Assembly (NCBI RefSeq): GCF_900112315.1
Contig: NZ_FOLL01000014.1
Location: 1-64,000 of the forward strand
DNA from: Parapedobacter composti
GTDB lineage: Bacteria > Bacteroidota > Bacteroidia > Sphingobacteriales > Sphingobacteriaceae
DNA length: 64,000 nt
Reading direction: 5' to 3'
In this document: positions 45,593 to 54,224 of the stretch, one piece after another
How the letters are laid out: each line of letters opens with the position of its first letter
How positions within the stretch are numbered: the first letter of the stretch is position 1
Notes under the pieces: generated by a model
Seen by the model: the letters and a program-made list of their open reading frames with translations, nothing else
Databases searched by the model: none
What the model was told of the DNA's origin: nothing
Position numbers and translations under genes: made by a program

Positions 45593-46561
45593 CTACTGCC
45601 CGGGGGCATCCACGTTCCGGCTGCCCATGGTGCGATCGCGTTCATACGTTGAGATATGTCGCTCTTTTTTGCTTTCGAAGATGTCATCAATGGTAATCAT
45701 GATGCCTGTTTCCTCCACCGTGCCGAATTCGTCATTGATGGCGGTACCGAATGTCTTCATCGTGGAGGATAGATTCATGTAGGTATTGATGAGCGGCGGT
45801 ATGTTCTCGCCCAGCGCGCGTACTTTTCCGTTCAGGATTTTATAAGCATCCTTATAGTCCAAGCCTTCGAACAGCCCGCGGAAATGGCTTACGTCGCCGA
45901 AATAGCCCAGCGGTCTGATTGGCCACACCAACCGATCCTGATCGGGAAAATAATGATGCATGAAGTAAATCAGCAAATCCCGGGCTTCGCGGTTATAGTG
46001 GGGGTACATCGTTACCTTGCCAAACAGGTACTTTACGTCCGGATTGAGTTTCACCACAGCGCCCAGGCCATCCCAAAGGTTATCCAACGAAAACAGCCCC
46101 TTGCGGTTGTCTTTATTGGGCTGGTATTTCGGCTGCACGAACGAACGCCCCAGCTCAATGGTATACGGCAGGTAATCACGGATAAACTTCTGCGAAAAAT
46201 GAAAATAATGGGCAGTGGACAGGTTGATTTCGCCCTGGCTGTTCACGCCCACGTCCCTGCATTTAATGAGCCGGTATCCCGCGATGATTTCCTCGTCTTC
46301 CGGATTCCAGGCGATTAATTGGTCATAAGCATCCGAACAGGTATCGTTGTCATCCAAATCCAGGGCCAGCCCCGTTCCCCCTCCCGCTGCCCGGAAAGTA
46401 AGCTCGCGCAACCGACCGATTTCGCGCACCGTGTTCGGGGCATTATGGTGGTTTACCAGGTATATTTCATTGTTGCCGTTGTTCGTATAGCGGACGAATA
46501 CCTCTTGCGTAAGCTCCTTTTTTATAAGATTACGGTTAATAGGTGCGATTATTTCTTGCAT
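45593..46561 (-). CDS. GNAT-fold N-acyltransferase (GlsB/OlsB-like)
   Basis: The 322-residue product belongs to the hemolysin/OlsB-type GNAT acyltransferases. Visible are REIGRLRELTFRAAGGGTG, DDNDTCSDAYDQLIAWNPEDEEIIAGYR, and GRSFVQPKYQPNKDNRKGLFSLDNLWDG. In Bacteroides thetaiotaomicron a homologous N-acyltransferase, GlsB, acylates glycine with a 3-hydroxy fatty acid as the first step of glycine lipid synthesis. The gene follows a PlsC-like gene by four bases, matching the gls pairing. The amino acid acylated here (glycine, ornithine or other) is not shown. Confidence 0.8.
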   Translation of the reverse strand: MQEIIAPINRNLIKKELTQEVFVRYTNNGNNEIYLVNHHNAPNTVREIGRLRELTFRAAGGGTGLALDLDDNDTCSDAYDQLIAWNPEDEEIIAGYRLIKCRDVGVNSQGEINLSTAHYFHFSQKFIRDYLPYTIELGRSFVQPKYQPNKDNRKGLFSLDNLWDGLGAVVKLNPDVKYLFGKVTMYPHYNREARDLLIYFMHHYFPDQDRLVWPIRPLGYFGDVSHFRGLFEGLDYKDAYKILNGKVRALGENIPPLINTYMNLSSTMKTFGTAINDEFGTVEETGIMITIDDIFESKKERHISTYERDRTMGSRNVDAPGQ

Positions 46562-46565
46562 ATAG

Positions 46566-47390
46566 TTAGTTTTCAGGAGCTAAGTCGTAGACCACTTTCT
46601 TCATTTCCTCAGCCCACCCCTTTTCACTCTTGGAGCTGTCAAAATAGGTATAAGAAATCTGTTTTCCTATACATATTGTTACTTTTTTGTTCTTCTGCGC
46701 AAACATTTCATCTGCAAGGTAAAACATCTCGATGTTCGCCTTGACGCCAAGGAATTCCCTGAAACGTGCAAAGTTATAAAAAAAGCTCGAATTTCTGCCG
46801 TCGATATAGACGGGTACAACGTCCTTCCGATATTTTTTCGCTTTGCTGATAAAGCTCTTCTTCCATTCCAGATCAGCAATCTTCCCGGCCCGCTTGCGCG
46901 ATACCAGTCCGGCCGGAAATACCAGCAACGCGTGATCTTGCGCATAGGCCTCTTCAATCTGTTCCAGTCCGCGCTTTCCCTGGATACCGTGCTTATTTAT
47001 TCCGATAAACAAGGGTTCGAGGTTTTTGATGTTCAGGAGGATATCATTTACCAGGAACTTGATGTCCCGGCGGTATTTGCCGAGGGCATGCATAAAGGCT
47101 ATGCCGTCCAGCCCACCCAGTGGATGGTTGGAAGCGAAAATCACACCGCCTTCGCGGGGGATGTTTTCCGCTCCGCGGAGTTCAACCTTCACGCCCAGTT
47201 CTTCGATTAGCGCATCTACGAAATCCAGCCCATGCAAATGGCCTATGCTGGCCATAATCCGGTTAATGTCGTCTTCATGTACGATGCGCTCGATATAACG
47301 CAAAACAAACCTCGGCATCCAGCGGAGCAACCTCGGGTTTTTTCGCCGGATGACATCCCTGACGACGATATATCTTTCTTTATTTTCCAA
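46566..47390 (-). CDS. PlsC-like acyltransferase (GlsA/OlsA-like), TTG start
   Basis: The 274-residue product has a conserved leader (DVIRRKNPRLLRWMPRFVLRYI) and the motif FASNHPLGGLDGIAF (86-99), the acyltransferase H-x-D site in the NHP-x-G-x-x-D form used by lipid O-acyltransferases of this group. LLVFPAGLVSRK and VPVYIDGRNSSFFY follow. TTG 47390 is taken as the start because a GGAGG Shine-Dalgarno (47397-47401) lies six bases upstream and the residues after it are family-like. It probably O-acylates the product of the downstream GlsB-like enzyme. Confidence 0.8.
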   Translation of the reverse strand: MENKERYIVVRDVIRRKNPRLLRWMPRFVLRYIERIVHEDDINRIMASIGHLHGLDFVDALIEELGVKVELRGAENIPREGGVIFASNHPLGGLDGIAFMHALGKYRRDIKFLVNDILLNIKNLEPLFIGINKHGIQGKRGLEQIEEAYAQDHALLVFPAGLVSRKRAGKIADLEWKKSFISKAKKYRKDVVPVYIDGRNSSFFYNFARFREFLGVKANIEMFYLADEMFAQKNKKVTICIGKQISYTYFDSSKSEKGWAEEMKKVVYDLAPEN

Positions 47391-47463
47391 ATCTTGCCTC
47401 CACCGAAAATCCCGGCACCGGCTTTTTTCCGCTCATGGAAAGCCTCCAGAATAATTCAGCAGC

Positions 47464-47471
47464 CAAAAGTA
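47464..47471 (-). promoter_or_regulatory. -7 element (TACTTTTG) before the acyltransferase pair
   Basis: An exact TAnnTTTG match on the minus strand lies 73 bases before the TTG start. Confidence 0.45.
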
Positions 47472-47553
47472 GGAAAAGTTCTGATATTGTCATCGCGCTG
47501 TTTTATTCCTTCTACGAATCGGTAATCCGCGAAAAAATAATGTAAAATAATCG

Positions 47554-47581
47554 TTGATATCATATAAAGCCAGTAATTTTG
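47554..47581 (+). promoter_or_regulatory. TTG-N17-TAATTTTG promoter of the envelope-gene run
   Basis: TTG (47554-47556) and TAATTTTG (47574-47581) are separated by 17 bases, an acceptable Bacteroidota -33/-7 pair. The predicted leader begins near 47588, just before the inverted repeat, and runs about 55 bases to the CBS gene. Confidence 0.5.
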
Positions 47582-47588
47582 GCCAACC

Positions 47589-47621
47589 GGTTAAACGGTT
47601 AGCCGTTTTGGTTGTTTAACC
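47589..47621 (+). promoter_or_regulatory. Inverted repeat in the leader of the CBS gene
   Basis: GGTTAAAC (47589-47596) and GTTTAACC (47614-47621) form an eight-bp stem with 17 bases between. It lies between the promoter and the strong AAGGAGG ribosome-binding site of the CBS-domain gene. It may be an operator or a leader hairpin. Confidence 0.45.
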
Positions 47622-47640
47622 AAATAAGGAGGCACAAGAC

Positions 47641-48303
47641 ATGAACACAGGTCAAATCATAACGGAACGCAGTTATGCGGTCAGCCCGTCAGACAGCATA
47701 CGTTTTGTGCTGGACCGGATGGCCGATTTACGGCTTACCCACCTGCCCGTGGTGAAGGACGGCCTTTACCTCGGCCTCGTATCTTATGAAATCCTCTCCG
47801 GCTTACCGGATCCGGGGAATAGCCTGCGTGGGGTAAATATCACGTACCAGCAAATCCATGTCTACCGTACCCAGCATATCTACGATGCCGTGCTTTTTTT
47901 CCGGATACACCAACTGGACGTGCTTCCCGTATTGGACGAACAACATCATTACCTGGGGGCCATTACCCCCCTTGAGCTGATTATGGCCCTCAACGAGGCC
48001 ATGGGCATACAGCAACCCGGCGGCATCATCGTACTGGAAATGGGCCAGCGCGACAATGCGTTGTCTCACATTGCCCACATCGTGGAGTCTGAAAACGCAC
48101 AAATCTTAAATTCCTACGTGCGGGCATTCTCGGATTCTTCCCGTTTGGAGGTGACCGTTAAAGTGAACAGAACCGATATTTCATCCATTACTGCGGCTTT
48201 CCTCAGGCATGACTATACCGTGAAAGCCACCTATAACGAGGAAAACAATCACGATAATTCCCGCGACCGCTATGAGCAACTGATGAATTATATCAACATG
48301 TAA
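47641..48303 (+). CDS. CBS domain-pair protein
   Basis: The 220-residue soluble protein has two CBS motifs: ITERSYAVSPSDSIRFVLDRM with LTHLPVVKDGLYLGLVS, and YRTQHIYDAVLFFRIHQLDVLPVLDE with HYLGAITPLELI. A C-terminal ACT-like region follows (IIVLEMGQRDNALSHIAHIVES, LEVTVKVNRTDISSITAAF). It probably senses an adenine nucleotide. It is cotranscribed with nadK (five-base gap) and is preceded by a strong AAGGAGG site. Confidence 0.88.
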   Translation: MNTGQIITERSYAVSPSDSIRFVLDRMADLRLTHLPVVKDGLYLGLVSYEILSGLPDPGNSLRGVNITYQQIHVYRTQHIYDAVLFFRIHQLDVLPVLDEQHHYLGAITPLELIMALNEAMGIQQPGGIIVLEMGQRDNALSHIAHIVESENAQILNSYVRAFSDSSRLEVTVKVNRTDISSITAAFLRHDYTVKATYNEENNHDNSRDRYEQLMNYINM

Positions 48304-48308
48304 CAACT

Positions 48309-49193
48309 ATGAAGATTGCGGTTTACGGAAGGGAGTTTCATCCATCAGTCATTCCTTATGTTCAGCGCCTGTTTGACCTCCTGGCTGCGCAGAACGCCGA
48401 ACTGTGGATTTATGAAGGCTTCCATAACTTTCTCGGGCAACAAATCAATTACCCGCAATCCTGGCATACTTATACCCATTACCCCCAACTGCCGGCAGAC
48501 ATCGGCTTTATGCTGAGCCTGGGCGGCGATGGCACCATGCTGGCCGCCGTGTCCATCGTGGGCGATTCCGGCCTACCGGTGGCGGGCATCAACTTCGGGA
48601 GATTGGGCTTTTTGGCCGACATCGGCAAAGATGACATCGTCCCCTCAATAGAAGCCATCCTGGTGGGCGAATACAATATTCAGAAACGGACATTACTGGC
48701 TGTGCAATCCGATCAGATTGCGCTGTTCGACGGAAACCATTTTGCACTTAACGACATCACGCTGTTCAAGTCGGACAGCTCGGCAATGATTACCGTGACC
48801 GCGCACCTCAACGGCGAACTACTGAATGCCTATTGGGCAGATGGTATCATTGTAGCCACCCCCACAGGGTCTACGGCCTATTCGCTGAGCTGCGGGGGCC
48901 CTATCATCACGCCGGGAAGCGGTAATTTCGTCATTACCCCCATATCGCCGCACAACCTCAACGTCAGGCCCGTTGTGGTTTCAGATGACATGACCGTGGA
49001 TTTGCAAATCGAAAGCCGCAGCGGGAAATTCCTGCTGTCGTGCGACTCCCAAACCACGGCGCTGTCTACCGACATCCGGCTGCAGATTACCAAAGCGCAT
49101 TATCAGGTAAACCTGATCCGTTTAAAAAATTACAGTTATTTCGCCAATTTACGCAACAAACTGCTGTGGGGCCTGGATGCCCGGAATTATTGA
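48309..49193 (+). CDS. nadK: NAD kinase
   Basis: The 294-residue product has the GGDGT motif (72-76, in SLGGDGTMLAAV), GINFGRLGFLADI, the NDITLFKSDSSAMI segment with the N-D pair, and the glycine-rich DGIIVATPTGSTAYSLSCGGPI. It phosphorylates NAD to NADP. It sits five bases after the CBS gene. Confidence 0.96.
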   Translation: MKIAVYGREFHPSVIPYVQRLFDLLAAQNAELWIYEGFHNFLGQQINYPQSWHTYTHYPQLPADIGFMLSLGGDGTMLAAVSIVGDSGLPVAGINFGRLGFLADIGKDDIVPSIEAILVGEYNIQKRTLLAVQSDQIALFDGNHFALNDITLFKSDSSAMITVTAHLNGELLNAYWADGIIVATPTGSTAYSLSCGGPIITPGSGNFVITPISPHNLNVRPVVVSDDMTVDLQIESRSGKFLLSCDSQTTALSTDIRLQITKAHYQVNLIRLKNYSYFANLRNKLLWGLDARNY

Positions 49194-49197
49194 GCAG

Positions 49198-49225
49198 CCA
49201 CCATTCAACAACCACCATTCAACAA
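49198..49225. repeat. 14-bp tandem duplication before porG
   Basis: CCACCATTCAACAA occurs twice back to back between the nadK stop and the porG start. A TATCTTTA promoter-like element follows at 49233-49240. Confidence 0.65.
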
Positions 49226-49263
49226 AATATCCTATCTTTACAAATTAAACATCACACAACACG

Positions 49264-50082
49264 GTGCTTCGTAAACTGATAATGCTTGTTGCCTTTTTTG
49301 GGCTTGCCGCCGCTGATGCACAGGAGTGGGAGTTCGGGATACAGGGCGGTGGCTCGGGTTATATGGGCGATCTGAATCCTGAAAATCCCTTGGCCTTCAA
49401 CGATTGGTCGGCGGGCGCTTTCGTTAAATATAACATTAACCACACCTGGGGCTTGCGCGGCAACTTCGCCTATGCAAACACGTATGCCTATGACGGTGAC
49501 TCGCGGATAGCGCAGCGGCAAGCGCGTAACCTTGGTTTTTTCGGCAGCATTGCCGAGGCGTCTCTGCTGCTGGATTTCAATTTTTTCAAATGGCTGCCCC
49601 AACGCGGCAGAATCGTCTATACGCCCTATATTTTTGCGGGGTTTGGCGGCATTGCTTTCAATCCCAAATGGTGGCTGCCTGGGCCGGCCAACGGCGAATA
49701 TGAACGGGTAAACCTCAGGGACATGCAAACGGAATACCATGAACAAGACAACCCCCGCCCCTACGGACGTTACGCCTTTACCGTGCCATTCGGTGCGGGC
49801 TTTAAATACAACCTCCGGGGGCCGTGGTCAGTGGGTGTTGAGCTGGGATACCGGCTGGCGCTGACAGACTACCTCGACGACGTGGGCGGCAATTACCCCA
49901 TGTCGCCCCCGCCATCGCTTTCCATAAGCCGGGCCGATTGGGATTACCTCGCCTACCGGGGCTCACCCATTGCTGTGCCGGGTGCGCAACGCGGTGACGG
50001 GCGGCCCTATGATTCATTTATGACCATCGGGATTACCCTGTCATATACCCTCTTCAAAGGAGGATGCCCCGAATGGCAATAA
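49264..50082 (+). CDS. porG: PorG-like outer-membrane protein (DUF6089 family, T9SS-associated)
   Basis: The 272-residue product starts at GTG 49264 (ATG 49282 is possible) with a signal peptide ending ADA-QEW. The barrel begins FGIQGGGSGYMGDLNPENPL, a stretch shared by PorG-type proteins, and contains PYIFAGFGGIAFNPKWWLPG. PorG lies in the outer membrane and contacts the PorK/N ring of T9SS in Porphyromonas gingivalis. There it also precedes uppS, bamA and two ompH genes, and the same order here supports the call. Confidence 0.82.
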   Translation: MLRKLIMLVAFFGLAAADAQEWEFGIQGGGSGYMGDLNPENPLAFNDWSAGAFVKYNINHTWGLRGNFAYANTYAYDGDSRIAQRQARNLGFFGSIAEASLLLDFNFFKWLPQRGRIVYTPYIFAGFGGIAFNPKWWLPGPANGEYERVNLRDMQTEYHEQDNPRPYGRYAFTVPFGAGFKYNLRGPWSVGVELGYRLALTDYLDDVGGNYPMSPPPSLSISRADWDYLAYRGSPIAVPGAQRGDGRPYDSFMTIGITLSYTLFKGGCPEWQ

Positions 50083-50104
50083 GCGCGCTTAAAAAAAATT
50101 ATAC

Positions 50105-50112
50105 TAACTTTG
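50105..50112 (+). promoter_or_regulatory. -7 element (TAACTTTG) before uppS
   Basis: An exact TAnnTTTG match lies 15 bases before the preferred ATG at 50128. It suggests that uppS-bamA can also be transcribed from here. Confidence 0.45.
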
Positions 50113-50127
50113 CCCCAATATAAACGG

Positions 50128-50871
50128 ATGGATATCAAGGAAACGATTAACATGGCACAGCTACCCCAGCATGTTGCCATCATTATGGATGGCAACGGTA
50201 GGTGGGCCAAAGAGCGGGGCAAATTGCGGGTATTCGGCCACCAGAACGGCGTGGCCGCCGTACGCGATACCGTTGAGGGAGCCGTAGAAATCGGCATCAA
50301 ATTCCTTACGCTTTATGCATTCTCAACGGAAAATTGGAACCGGCCAAAACTGGAGGTATCCGCGCTGATGGAATTGCTGGTAAATACCATCAATAAAGAA
50401 ACCAAAACCCTCATGGAAAATGGCGTAAAACTCCATGCCATCGGCGATCTTGGCAAGCTGCCCGATAAATGCCGCAGCCGTTTACAGGAAGCGATGGAGA
50501 AAACCGCAGGCAATACCAACTGCACGCTTACGCTGGCCCTCAGTTACAGCGCCCGCTGGGAAATCACGGAAGCGGCACGGCAACTGGCCCGGCAGGTGCA
50601 GGCAGGCACCCTTTCGGCCGATGAGATTGACGAAACCACATTTGCCCAGCACCTCGCTACGCGCGGCATGCCCGATCCGGAATTGCTGATCCGTACCAGC
50701 GGCGAACAACGCATCAGCAATTACCTCCTATGGCAGCTTGCTTATGCTGAATTGTACTTCACCGAAAAGATGTGGCCCGAATTCAGGCGGACCGACCTGT
50801 TTGAAGCCATCGCCGATTACCAAAAGCGGGAACGCCGTTTCGGCCTGACCAGCGAACAATTGACGAAATAG
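50128..50871 (+). CDS. uppS: Isoprenyl transferase (undecaprenyl diphosphate synthase)
   Basis: The product of about 247 residues starts at ATG 50128; the longer frame would begin at TTG 50110, inside the promoter motif. Cis-prenyltransferase motifs are HVAIIMDGNGRWAKERG with catalytic Asp21, TLYAFSTENWNRP, and ELLIRTSGEQRISNYLLWQLAY. It makes the C55 lipid carrier for peptidoglycan and surface glycans. It lies upstream of bamA. Confidence 0.96.
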   Translation: MDIKETINMAQLPQHVAIIMDGNGRWAKERGKLRVFGHQNGVAAVRDTVEGAVEIGIKFLTLYAFSTENWNRPKLEVSALMELLVNTINKETKTLMENGVKLHAIGDLGKLPDKCRSRLQEAMEKTAGNTNCTLTLALSYSARWEITEAARQLARQVQAGTLSADEIDETTFAQHLATRGMPDPELLIRTSGEQRISNYLLWQLAYAELYFTEKMWPEFRRTDLFEAIADYQKRERRFGLTSEQLTK

Positions 50872-50949
50872 GGAGCCTAACCCAAAAAATCACCTTTTAA
50901 CAAAAATTAACAACTGTTTAATGTACTTTAGCGGCGATAAAATAGATAG

Positions 50950-53505
50950 ATGAAGCGAATATTCTTTTTTGCAGTTATTACCCTTTTGGCAGTAAACCCT
51001 ACCATTGCCCAACAACGCGGTATACCTGTGGATGACTCCGAGGTGTTCAGCTACCTCAACCCCCAGAATTACATCATCGGAGGGGTAACCGTAAGCGGCA
51101 CCCAATACCTTGACAACGATGTGCTGATTACGATATCCAAACTGGTAGTGGGCTCCCGGATAGAGGTGCCGAGCGACGCCACCTCGGGTGTGGTCAAAAA
51201 CCTGATGGCCCAGGGTTTGTTTGACGAAGTGGTACTCTACGCCGATGCGATAAAGGGCGATTCGATTTTCTTCAACATCCACGTGGAGGAGCGGCCCCGG
51301 CTTACCCGTATAGACATCGAGGGGCTAAGCAAAACCCAAACCGAGGAAGTACGCAAAAAACTGAACGAAAACACCGGCAAAATCGTCAATGAAAATTTGA
51401 TGAACACCACCCGGAATACCATCACCCGCTACCTGAGCGAAAAGGGATACCTGTATCCTGAAATTACCATGGCGCCGGTGAAGGACACGACGCAGGCTAA
51501 TAACCAAATTCTGGTGGTCAATGTAGAACGCAACCGGAAGGTACGCGCCCACCGCATCAACTTCACGGGCAACGAGGACTTTTCGCAGCGCCAGCTCCGT
51601 AAATTTTTTAAGGGGGTACGGCAGCGCACCTGGTGGCGGATTACCGGTCCGGGCAAATTCAAGGAAGAAAAATACAAAGAGGCCAAAGAAAATTTAATCA
51701 GTAAAATGCACGCCCGCGGATACCGCGATGCGGAAATCCTCAAGGACACGTTCTATAAATATAACGACCGGAATGTGATTGTCGACATCGACCTTTATGA
51801 AGGCCCCAAATATTATTTCGGCAACATCACCTGGCAAGGAAACGCCAAATATTCGGATTCCATCCTGAACGTTATCCTCGGCATTGAAAAAGGTGAAGTG
51901 TTCAGCGAGGAAAAGCTGAACACGAAACTAATGGGTCCCACCCGTAACAGCGATGACATTTCTTCGCTTTACCTCAATGACGGCTACCTCACCTTCACCG
52001 TAGATCCGGTGCAGACGAGAATTTACAACGATACGATTGATTTGGACCTACGGATCTATGAAGGAGCGCAATACACGGTTAACAAAATCATCCTGAAGGG
52101 CAACGACGTAACCAACGACCGCGTGTTACTGCGCTCCATCTATACCAAACCGGGACAGAAATTCTCCAAGGAACTCCTGATGCGGAGCACACGGGAAATC
52201 GCACAGTTGGGCACATTTGACGAACAGAAGACCAACCCTGTGCCCACCAACCTCAACCACGCGGAGGGGACGGTGGATATCGAATACCAGGTAGCGGAAA
52301 AACCATCTGATCAGGTGGAGCTCTCCGGCGGTTTCGGTGCCGGACAGGTCATTGGCACCCTGGGCTTGTCATTCAACAATTTCTCTACCCGCAACTTTTT
52401 CGATAAAAGTGCCTGGAAGCCCCTTCCGAGGGGCGATGGCCAACGGTTGAGCATTCGTGGGCAAACCAGCGGGAAACGCTACCAATCGTATAGCTTCTCG
52501 TTTTCCGAACCTTGGCTGGGCGGAAAAAAGCCCATTTATTTCGGGGTGAGTGCCTTTACATCGTCATCATCGTTCGGCGGATTTGATTTCTTGACGGGCC
52601 GGCAGATTGTACGAGACTCTGAATTGAATCGGATCTGGATGAACGGGGTTACCGTAAGCTTGGGTAAACGCCTGCAATGGCCGGACAACTATTTCCAGGT
52701 CAATTATTCGGCCAGCTTCCAGCAATACAAGCTGCAGAATTATCCCGGCTTCCTGTTTGAAAACGGTACGTCTTACAATATCAACCTTACACAGGAAATC
52801 AGCCGCAACTCGGTGGACGCGCCCATCTATCCGACATCCGGATCACACCTGCGGTTTACCGTGCAGGTGACCCCGCCTTATTCGCTGTTCAACAACATTA
52901 ACTATCCTACTGCACCTCACAGTGAGTTCTATCGCTGGACAGAATACCACAAATGGAAATTCGACTCGCAATGGTTTACCCGGATTACCGGCAAACTGGT
53001 GCTAAAGGCCCAGGCGCAGTTCGGCTTCTTGGGCACGTATAGCAGCGTTACGGGGCAGTCGGCTTTCGAACGGTTTAAACTGGGTGGCGACGGCATGATG
53101 GGCTTTGATTTCCTCCAGGGTTCTGAAATTATTGCTATGCGCGGTTACGCGAACGGGATGGTAATACCGGACGGCGCTAATGTCAACATTGCCCGTAATT
53201 CCGGCAGCCCCATCTATAACAAATACCAGCTGGAGCTCCGGCATCCCGTGATGCTGAACGACCAGGCTACGGTGTTCGTGTTGGCTTTCGCCGAAGGTGG
53301 TAATACCTGGAATAATTTCCGCGACTTCAATCCCTTTAAGGTACGCCGTTCCGTAGGAGTGGGTGCACGCATCTTCCTCCCCATCTTCGGATTGCTGGGC
53401 ATCGATTACGGCCATGCGTTTGACCCCATACCGGGGGTACCGTCGAGCACATGGCGCCAAAACTTTACCTTTAGCATCATGCAGCAGATGGGCGGCTTTA
53501 ACTAA
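50950..53505 (+). CDS. bamA: Outer membrane protein assembly factor BamA
   Basis: The 851-residue product has a signal peptide ending TIA-QQR. About five POTRA domains follow (25-430), e.g. YIIGGVTVSGTQYLDNDVL, YYFGNITWQGNAKYSDSIL and YTVNKIILKGNDVTNDRVL. The barrel has the VELSGGFGAGQVIGTLGLSFNNFS entry and the conserved RGY motif in MRGYANGMV. It inserts outer-membrane proteins, including the many barrels encoded in this window. Two periplasmic Skp-like chaperone genes lie downstream. Confidence 0.96.
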   Translation: MKRIFFFAVITLLAVNPTIAQQRGIPVDDSEVFSYLNPQNYIIGGVTVSGTQYLDNDVLITISKLVVGSRIEVPSDATSGVVKNLMAQGLFDEVVLYADAIKGDSIFFNIHVEERPRLTRIDIEGLSKTQTEEVRKKLNENTGKIVNENLMNTTRNTITRYLSEKGYLYPEITMAPVKDTTQANNQILVVNVERNRKVRAHRINFTGNEDFSQRQLRKFFKGVRQRTWWRITGPGKFKEEKYKEAKENLISKMHARGYRDAEILKDTFYKYNDRNVIVDIDLYEGPKYYFGNITWQGNAKYSDSILNVILGIEKGEVFSEEKLNTKLMGPTRNSDDISSLYLNDGYLTFTVDPVQTRIYNDTIDLDLRIYEGAQYTVNKIILKGNDVTNDRVLLRSIYTKPGQKFSKELLMRSTREIAQLGTFDEQKTNPVPTNLNHAEGTVDIEYQVAEKPSDQVELSGGFGAGQVIGTLGLSFNNFSTRNFFDKSAWKPLPRGDGQRLSIRGQTSGKRYQSYSFSFSEPWLGGKKPIYFGVSAFTSSSSFGGFDFLTGRQIVRDSELNRIWMNGVTVSLGKRLQWPDNYFQVNYSASFQQYKLQNYPGFLFENGTSYNINLTQEISRNSVDAPIYPTSGSHLRFTVQVTPPYSLFNNINYPTAPHSEFYRWTEYHKWKFDSQWFTRITGKLVLKAQAQFGFLGTYSSVTGQSAFERFKLGGDGMMGFDFLQGSEIIAMRGYANGMVIPDGANVNIARNSGSPIYNKYQLELRHPVMLNDQATVFVLAFAEGGNTWNNFRDFNPFKVRRSVGVGARIFLPIFGLLGIDYGHAFDPIPGVPSSTWRQNFTFSIMQQMGGFN

Positions 53506-53530
53506 TTCGCCAACTTATCAAAAATGGAAT

Positions 53531-53538
53531 TACTTTTG
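53531..53538 (+). promoter_or_regulatory. -7 element (TACTTTTG) before the first ompH
   Basis: An exact TAnnTTTG match between bamA and the first ompH gene, 28 bases before its start, suggests an extra internal promoter. Confidence 0.45.
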
Positions 53539-53566
53539 TAGTTATGTTAATTCACAACAGTATAAT

Positions 53567-54112
53567 ATGATGACCATGAAAAAAATAATAGGTGTCGTTG
53601 CGTTGTCGATAGTAGCTTCGTCGGCCGCATTTGCGCAACGGTTTGCTTATGTAGATACCGAATACATCCTGAAACACATCCCCGAGTACATCGCTGCGCA
53701 AAAGCAGCTGGACGCACTGTCTGTGCAATGGCAGGAGGAAGTGGACAACCGCTTCGCGGAAATCGAAAAGTTGTATAAAAAATACCAGGAAGACCAGGTG
53801 CTGCTAAGCCAGGAAATGCGGAGAAAGCGGGAAGATGAAATCGTGCTGAGAGAACGTGAGGCCAAGGAGTTCCAACGCCAGAAATTCGGGTTTGAAGGCG
53901 ACCTCTTCCAGGAGCGGGTAAAGCTTATCCAGCCCATCCAGGAACGGGTGGCGCAGGCCATACAGGCGGTTGCTACAGACCAGGGCTTAGACATCATACT
54001 GGATAAAGGCAGTGAGGTCACTTTCCTCTACGCCAATCCACGGCTCGATAAAAGCGATGACGTGATAAGGCGTTTAGGGTACAAGCCCGATCCTTCTCTT
54101 GCAGAAAACTAA
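53567..54112 (+). CDS. OmpH/Skp family periplasmic chaperone
   Basis: The product of about 181 residues starts at ATG 53567 (53576 is also possible); the longer open frame is read through bamA in another frame. The signal peptide ends AFA-QRF. The Skp-type beta strand FAYVDTEYILKHIPEY precedes a long charged coiled coil (about 45-130, EEVDNRFAEIEKLYKKYQ) and a closing DIILDKGSEVTFLYA. Skp trimers carry unfolded barrels to BamA. Confidence 0.92.
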   Translation: MMTMKKIIGVVALSIVASSAAFAQRFAYVDTEYILKHIPEYIAAQKQLDALSVQWQEEVDNRFAEIEKLYKKYQEDQVLLSQEMRRKREDEIVLREREAKEFQRQKFGFEGDLFQERVKLIQPIQERVAQAIQAVATDQGLDIILDKGSEVTFLYANPRLDKSDDVIRRLGYKPDPSLAEN

Positions 54113-54224
54113 TCCGTTTCGTATCATTGCGCCGCAATCGTTCAATGTGTAACAATAGTATAACAAATCCATAATAGTCAACAACAAAAAAAAGGGAATA
54201 CCCCGAACAATAAGTAAAATCAAG

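Noticed and set aside
45557..45605. GCCCCC...GGGGGC inverted repeat as a terminator after the yqeY-type gene
   Set aside because: The loop would be 37 bases, the right arm lies inside the convergent acyltransferase gene, and no T-run follows.
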